Source: Mycobacterium sp. 3519A
GTDB taxonomy: Bacteria; Actinomycetota; Actinomycetes; Mycobacteriales; Mycobacteriaceae
Length of the DNA stretch: 64,000 bases
Direction of reading: 5' to 3'
Assembly: GCF_900240945.1 (NCBI RefSeq)
Contig: NZ_OESG01000013.1
Span: 2,503,622 to 2,567,621, forward strand
Position 1 is the first letter of the stretch; the number at the start of each line of letters is the position of its first letter. The translations under genes and the position numbers were made by a program. Shown one piece after another: positions 60,694 through 64,000 of this stretch. Under the pieces are notes generated by a model, which was not told where the DNA came from, did not search any database, and saw only the letters and a program-made list of their open reading frames with translations.

Positions 60694-61304
60694 GCGCCAT
60701 GAGGGCCGCCGGGCACGCGACGCGGGAGCGCATCCTGGCTGCGGCCAAAGCCGAGTTCACCCAGTACGGTTTCGCGGGCGCCCGGCTGAACCGGATCGCG
60801 TCGAACGCGCGCGCAAGCAAGGAACGGCTGTACAGCTACTTCACCAGCAAGGAACATCTGTTCGAGGCCGTCGTGGCGCAGTGGATCGAGGATGCGCCCT
60901 ACCGGGTGCCGCTGACGGCCGAGGACGTAGCGGGCTACGTCGAGGCGCTGTTCGACAACTTCGTCGCCGACCCGCGAGGGGCCCGGCTGCAGCGCTGGAT
61001 AGAACTCGAAGCCCCGTCGGCGTTGTCCGACGACCACCCGCTTCGGCGGCTGTTCCGGGCCAAGCTGGCCGAGGTGCGTCGCGGGCAGCGGGAAGGCCTG
61101 ATCGACCCCGGCTGGCATCCGATGGACCTGTTGACGCTGCTGACCGAGATCGTGCAGTCGATGGCGGCGGGCGAGACCGTCGTCGGCGGCATCGTCGGAA
61201 CAGCCAGGGCCGGCGACACGCTGGACGAACGCCGCGCCGCGACCGTGGAGGCGGCGCGGCGCCTGGTCAGCCCGGATTTGCGGCGCCCACTAGAATCGGG
61301 CTAG
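60690..61304 (+). CDS. TetR-family regulator
   Basis: The protein of about 204 residues has the TetR helix-turn-helix (TRERILAAAKAEFTQYGFAG through ASKERLYSYFTSKEHLFEAV) and a helical ligand-binding part. The GTG overlaps the dehydrogenase stop (GTGA); an ATG three codons later is an alternative. It probably controls the dehydrogenase/GXWXG operon. Its 3' end also contains the -10 box of the ileS leader. Confidence 0.9.
   Translation: MSAMRAAGHATRERILAAAKAEFTQYGFAGARLNRIASNARASKERLYSYFTSKEHLFEAVVAQWIEDAPYRVPLTAEDVAGYVEALFDNFVADPRGARLQRWIELEAPSALSDDHPLRRLFRAKLAEVRRGQREGLIDPGWHPMDLLTLLTEIVQSMAAGETVVGGIVGTARAGDTLDERRAATVEAARRLVSPDLRRPLESG
61291..61296 (+). promoter_or_regulatory. Probable -10 box of ileS
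   Basis: TAGAAT matches the TANNNT mycobacterial -10 pattern and lies six to thirteen bases before the start of the T-box leader. No clear -35 box is seen. It lies inside the last codons of the TetR gene. Confidence 0.5.
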
Positions 61305-61535
61305 CGGCGTCGATCCGGCCATCACCGGGGAGCCTTCGGAAGAACAGCTGAACCAGCCAAGTAGACCCGAACGGGTGGGCCCGTCATCGCCCGCAGTTGA
61401 GCGGCGCACAGCCTTGTGCGCAAGCGGGGTGGTACCGCGGCGCTCGCGCACCGGCGCGACGTCGTCCCCGTGCCTAGGACATTTGGGCTTCCGAGGCCGG
61501 AGGCCGCCGATTGGGCATGGAGACTACGCACCACA
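61305..61535 (+). promoter_or_regulatory. ileS T-box riboswitch (translational type)
   Basis: The leader has the T-box core GGGGTGGTACCGCGG at 61426-61440, in which TGGT pairs with the ACCA end of uncharged tRNA-Ile. A short stem I near 61311-61345 presents the isoleucine specifier ATC at 61321-61323, and the sequence matches the known actinobacterial ultra-short ileS stem I. A further hairpin lies at 61486-61505 (GGCTTCCG/CGGAGGCC), followed by the GGAG ribosome-binding site at 61519-61522. There is no terminator, so uncharged tRNA is expected to expose the ribosome-binding site. Confidence 0.93.
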
Positions 61536-64000
61536 GTGACCGCATATCCGAAGCCGACATCCGGAGCTCCGAAGTTCCCGGATCTCGAACTCGACGTTCT
61601 CGACTACTGGGAGTCCGACGACACCTTCCGCGCCAGCGTCGCGCGGCGTGAGGGCGCGCCGGAATACGTCTTCTACGACGGCCCGCCGTTCGCCAACGGC
61701 CTGCCGCACTACGGGCATCTGCTGACCGGTTATGTGAAGGACATCGTGCCGCGCTATCGCACGATGCGCGGATACAAGGTGGAGCGCCGGTTCGGGTGGG
61801 ACACCCACGGCCTGCCCGCCGAACTCGAGGTGCAGCGCCAACTCGGCATCGCCGACAAAGCGCAGATCGAAGAGATGGGCATCGAGAAGTTCAACGAAGC
61901 CTGCCGCGAGTCGGTGCTCAAATACACCAACGAGTGGCGCGCCTACGTCACCCGCCAGGCCCGCTGGGTCGACTTCGACAACGACTACAAGACACTGGAT
62001 CTCGGCTTCATGGAGTCGGTGATCTGGGCGTTCAAGCAGCTGTGGGACAAAGGCCTTGCCTACGAAGGCAATCGGGTGCTGCCGTACTGCTGGAACGACG
62101 AGACGCCGCTGTCCAACCACGAACTGCGGATGGACGACGACGTCTACCAGAGTCGTCAGGACCCGGCGATCACGGTCGGTTTCAAGGTCAGCGAGGGCCC
62201 ACTCGAGGGCGCCTACCTGCTGATCTGGACGACGACGCCGTGGACGCTGCCGTCGAACCAGGCCGTCGCGGTGGGACCCGACGTCACCTACGTGTTGGTG
62301 GCGGGCCCCGACGACCGGCGTTACGTGCTGGCGCAGGCACGGCTTGCGGCCTATGCCCGCGAACTGGGCGAGGAACCGGAAGTGCTGGCCACCTACACCG
62401 GTCGTGATCTGCTGGAAACCCGGTACCTGCCGCCGTTCCCGTACTTCATGGACGCGCCGAACTCGTTCCGGGTGTTGGCCGCCGATTTCGTCAGCACCGA
62501 GGACGGCACCGGGATCGTGCACATGTCGCCGGCGTACGGCGAGGACGACATGGCGACCACCCAGCCCGCGGGCATCACCGCGGTCACGCCGGTCGACGCC
62601 AAGGGCCGCTTCGACAAGACCGTCCCGGACTACGCGGGCCAACACGTGTTCGACGCGAACCCGCAGATCATCCGGGACCTGAAGAACCAGGGTCGGGCGG
62701 CGGCGGCCAACGGCGCGGTGCTGTTGCGCCACGAAACCTACGAACACTCCTACCCGCACTGCTGGCGGTGCCGAAACCCGTTGATCTATCGGGCGGTGTC
62801 GTCGTGGTTCATCAAGGTCAGCGACTTCAAGGACCGGATGGTCGAACTGAACCAGGACATCACCTGGTATCCCGAGCACGTCAAGGACGGCCAGTTCGGT
62901 AAGTGGCTGTCCAATGCGCGGGACTGGTCGATCTCGCGAAACCGCTACTGGGGCAGCCCGATTCCGGTGTGGAAGTCCGACAACCCGGACTACCCGCGGA
63001 TCGACGTCTACGGCAGCCTCGACGAACTGGAGCGCGACTTCGGGGTGCGGCCCGACAACCTGCACCGGCCGTACATCGATGAGCTGACCCGCCCGAATCC
63101 CGATGATCCGACCGGTCGCTCGACGATGCGGCGCATCGAGGACGTCTTCGACGTGTGGTTCGACTCGGGGTCCATGCCGTACGGGCAGGTGCACTACCCG
63201 TTCGAGAACCAGGACTGGTTCGACACGCACTTCCCCGGCGACTTCATCGTCGAGTACATCGGCCAGACCCGCGGCTGGTTCTACACACTGCACGTGCTCG
63301 CGACGGCGCTGTTCGACCGGCCCGCATTCAAAACCTGTGTGGCACACGGCATCGTGCTGGGCAACGACGGCCAGAAGATGAGCAAGTCGCTGCGCAACTA
63401 CCCCGACGTGACCGAGGTGTTCGACCGCGACGGCTCCGACGCGATGCGGTGGTTCTTGATGGCCTCGCCAATCCTGCGCGGCGGCAACCTGATCGTCACC
63501 GAGCAGGGCATCCGCGAGGGTGTGCGGCAGGTGCTGCTGCCGTTGTGGAACGCGTACACGTTCCTGGCGCTGTATGCGCCGAAGAAGGGCACCTGGCGCA
63601 CCGACTCGCCGCACGTGCTGGACCGCTACATCCTGGCCAAGCTCGCCGAGTTGCGCGACGACCTGACCGCGTCGCTGGACGTGTGCGACATCTTCGGCGC
63701 ATGCGATCAGTTGCGGCAGTTCACCGAGGCGTTGACGAATTGGTATGTGCGACGGTCGCGTCAGCGGTTCTGGGAGGAGGACGCCGACGCGATCGACACG
63801 CTGCACACGGTGCTCGAGGTGACCGGCAGGCTGGCGGCGCCGCTGCTGCCGCTGATCACCGAGGTGATCTGGCGCGGCGTCACCGGTGAGCGGTCGGTGC
63901 ACCTGACCGACTGGCCGGAGCCCGGTGTGGTGCCCGCCGACCCTGATCTGGTGGCCGATATGGACCTGGTCCGCGAGGTCGCGTCGGCGGCGTCGTCGCT
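61536..64000 (+). CDS. ileS: Isoleucyl-tRNA synthetase, N-terminal part (3' end outside window)
   Basis: The frame runs from GTG ([20 protein letters not shown]) to the window edge, about 821 residues. The HIGH-type motif is [12 protein letters not shown] and the KMSKS loop is [12 protein letters not shown], both intact. The editing-domain stretch [13 protein letters not shown] and the zinc-type [11 protein letters not shown] are present. HYGH and other features suit the eukaryote-like (type 2) IleRS of mycobacteria, which is usually mupirocin-resistant. The T-box lies directly upstream. About 200 residues are missing at the end. Confidence 0.96.
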   Translation, partial: MTAYPKPTSGAPKFPDLELDVLDYWESDDTFRASVARREGAPEYVFYDGPPFANGLPHYGHLLTGYVKDIVPRYRTMRGYKVERRFGWDTHGLPAELEVQRQLGIADKAQIEEMGIEKFNEACRESVLKYTNEWRAYVTRQARWVDFDNDYKTLDLGFMESVIWAFKQLWDKGLAYEGNRVLPYCWNDETPLSNHELRMDDDVYQSRQDPAITVGFKVSEGPLEGAYLLIWTTTPWTLPSNQAVAVGPDVTYVLVAGPDDRRYVLAQARLAAYARELGEEPEVLATYTGRDLLETRYLPPFPYFMDAPNSFRVLAADFVSTEDGTGIVHMSPAYGEDDMATTQPAGITAVTPVDAKGRFDKTVPDYAGQHVFDANPQIIRDLKNQGRAAAANGAVLLRHETYEHSYPHCWRCRNPLIYRAVSSWFIKVSDFKDRMVELNQDITWYPEHVKDGQFGKWLSNARDWSISRNRYWGSPIPVWKSDNPDYPRIDVYGSLDELERDFGVRPDNLHRPYIDELTRPNPDDPTGRSTMRRIEDVFDVWFDSGSMPYGQVHYPFENQDWFDTHFPGDFIVEYIGQTRGWFYTLHVLATALFDRPAFKTCVAHGIVLGNDGQKMSKSLRNYPDVTEVFDRDGSDAMRWFLMASPILRGGNLIVTEQGIREGVRQVLLPLWNAYTFLALYAPKKGTWRTDSPHVLDRYILAKLAELRDDLTASLDVCDIFGACDQLRQFTEALTNWYVRRSRQRFWEEDADAIDTLHTVLEVTGRLAAPLLPLITEVIWRGVTGERSVHLTDWPEPGVVPADPDLVADMDLVREVASAASS

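Noticed and set aside
61524..63902. A 792-codon minus-strand open frame over ileS.
   Set aside because: Antisense shadow; the plus strand encodes intact IleRS motifs and the T-box points the same way.

Overview
This window is a stretch of a high-GC actinobacterial chromosome, almost certainly a non-tuberculous, probably rapidly growing Mycobacterium (Mycolicibacterium). The evidence is the gene order, which follows the Mycobacterium tuberculosis Rv1444c-Rv1498A block and then ileS: pentose-phosphate genes, ctaB/ctaA, mptB, the suf operon, trxA, echA12, an ABC-F gene, acnR-acn, ripAB-moxR1, mabA-inhA-hemH, nfeD/SPFH, mutAB-meaB and lipL. Differences from M. tuberculosis, from memory of that genome, include a ppc gene, no PE_PGRS genes beside ctaB, no SufB intein, no mazEF4 between mutB and meaB, and an extra ECF sigma/anti-sigma pair beside thioredoxin. 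Most of the window is conserved core; the accessory parts are about 23-27 kb, 43.3-45 kb and 54.8-61.3 kb.

Layout. 1-9.1 kb: end of ppc, an amidohydrolase, then tkt-tal-zwf-opcA-pgl on the minus strand with start/stop overlaps from tal downstream. 9.3-16.6 kb: ctaB (haem O synthase), a quinone reductase, an ATP-grasp protein, ctaA (haem A synthase), and mptB with a two-gene ABC exporter on the minus strand. 16.7-23.5 kb: sufR-sufB-sufD-sufC-sufS-sufU-sufT for Fe-S assembly, with a palindromic operator over the sufR start, then a small membrane protein. 23.5-27.1 kb: a lipoprotein, a MarR-GNAT fusion with a perfect palindrome in front of it, an unknown protein, the sigma/anti-sigma pair, and thioredoxin behind an ECF-type promoter.

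27.1-33.6 kb: echA12, a 53-bp MIRU-type tandem repeat carrying two coupled 18-codon mini-ORFs that run into an ABC-F gene, a small HTH protein, and acn with its TetR repressor. 33.6-40.8 kb: RipA and RipB peptidoglycan hydrolases and a MoxR/DUF58/VWA module in which the VWA gene is tandemly duplicated. 40.8-43.3 kb: mabA-inhA (mycolate synthesis) and ferrochelatase. 43.3-48.4 kb: an AT-richer leader and an exported porin-like protein with a disordered tail, an unknown conserved protein, nfeD with an SPFH protein, and a TVP38 membrane protein. 48.5-53.5 kb: methylmalonyl-CoA mutase and its chaperone.

53.6-61.3 kb: LipL, a seven-helix membrane protein with a small HTH regulator, divergently a stand-alone condensation-domain C-lobe, dodecin, and a catabolic-looking set of two alcohol dehydrogenases, an AhpD-like protein, a thioesterase, a GXWXG/DUF4334 protein and a TetR regulator. 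61.3-64 kb: a translational ileS T-box and ileS, which runs off the window. I found no tRNA, rRNA, CRISPR array, insertion sequence or prophage block. The most unusual items are the MIRU with chained mini-ORFs before the ABC-F gene, the HTH/seven-helix/condensation C-lobe cluster, the MarR-GNAT fusion with its operator, and several compact palindromes or phased repeats near gene starts.
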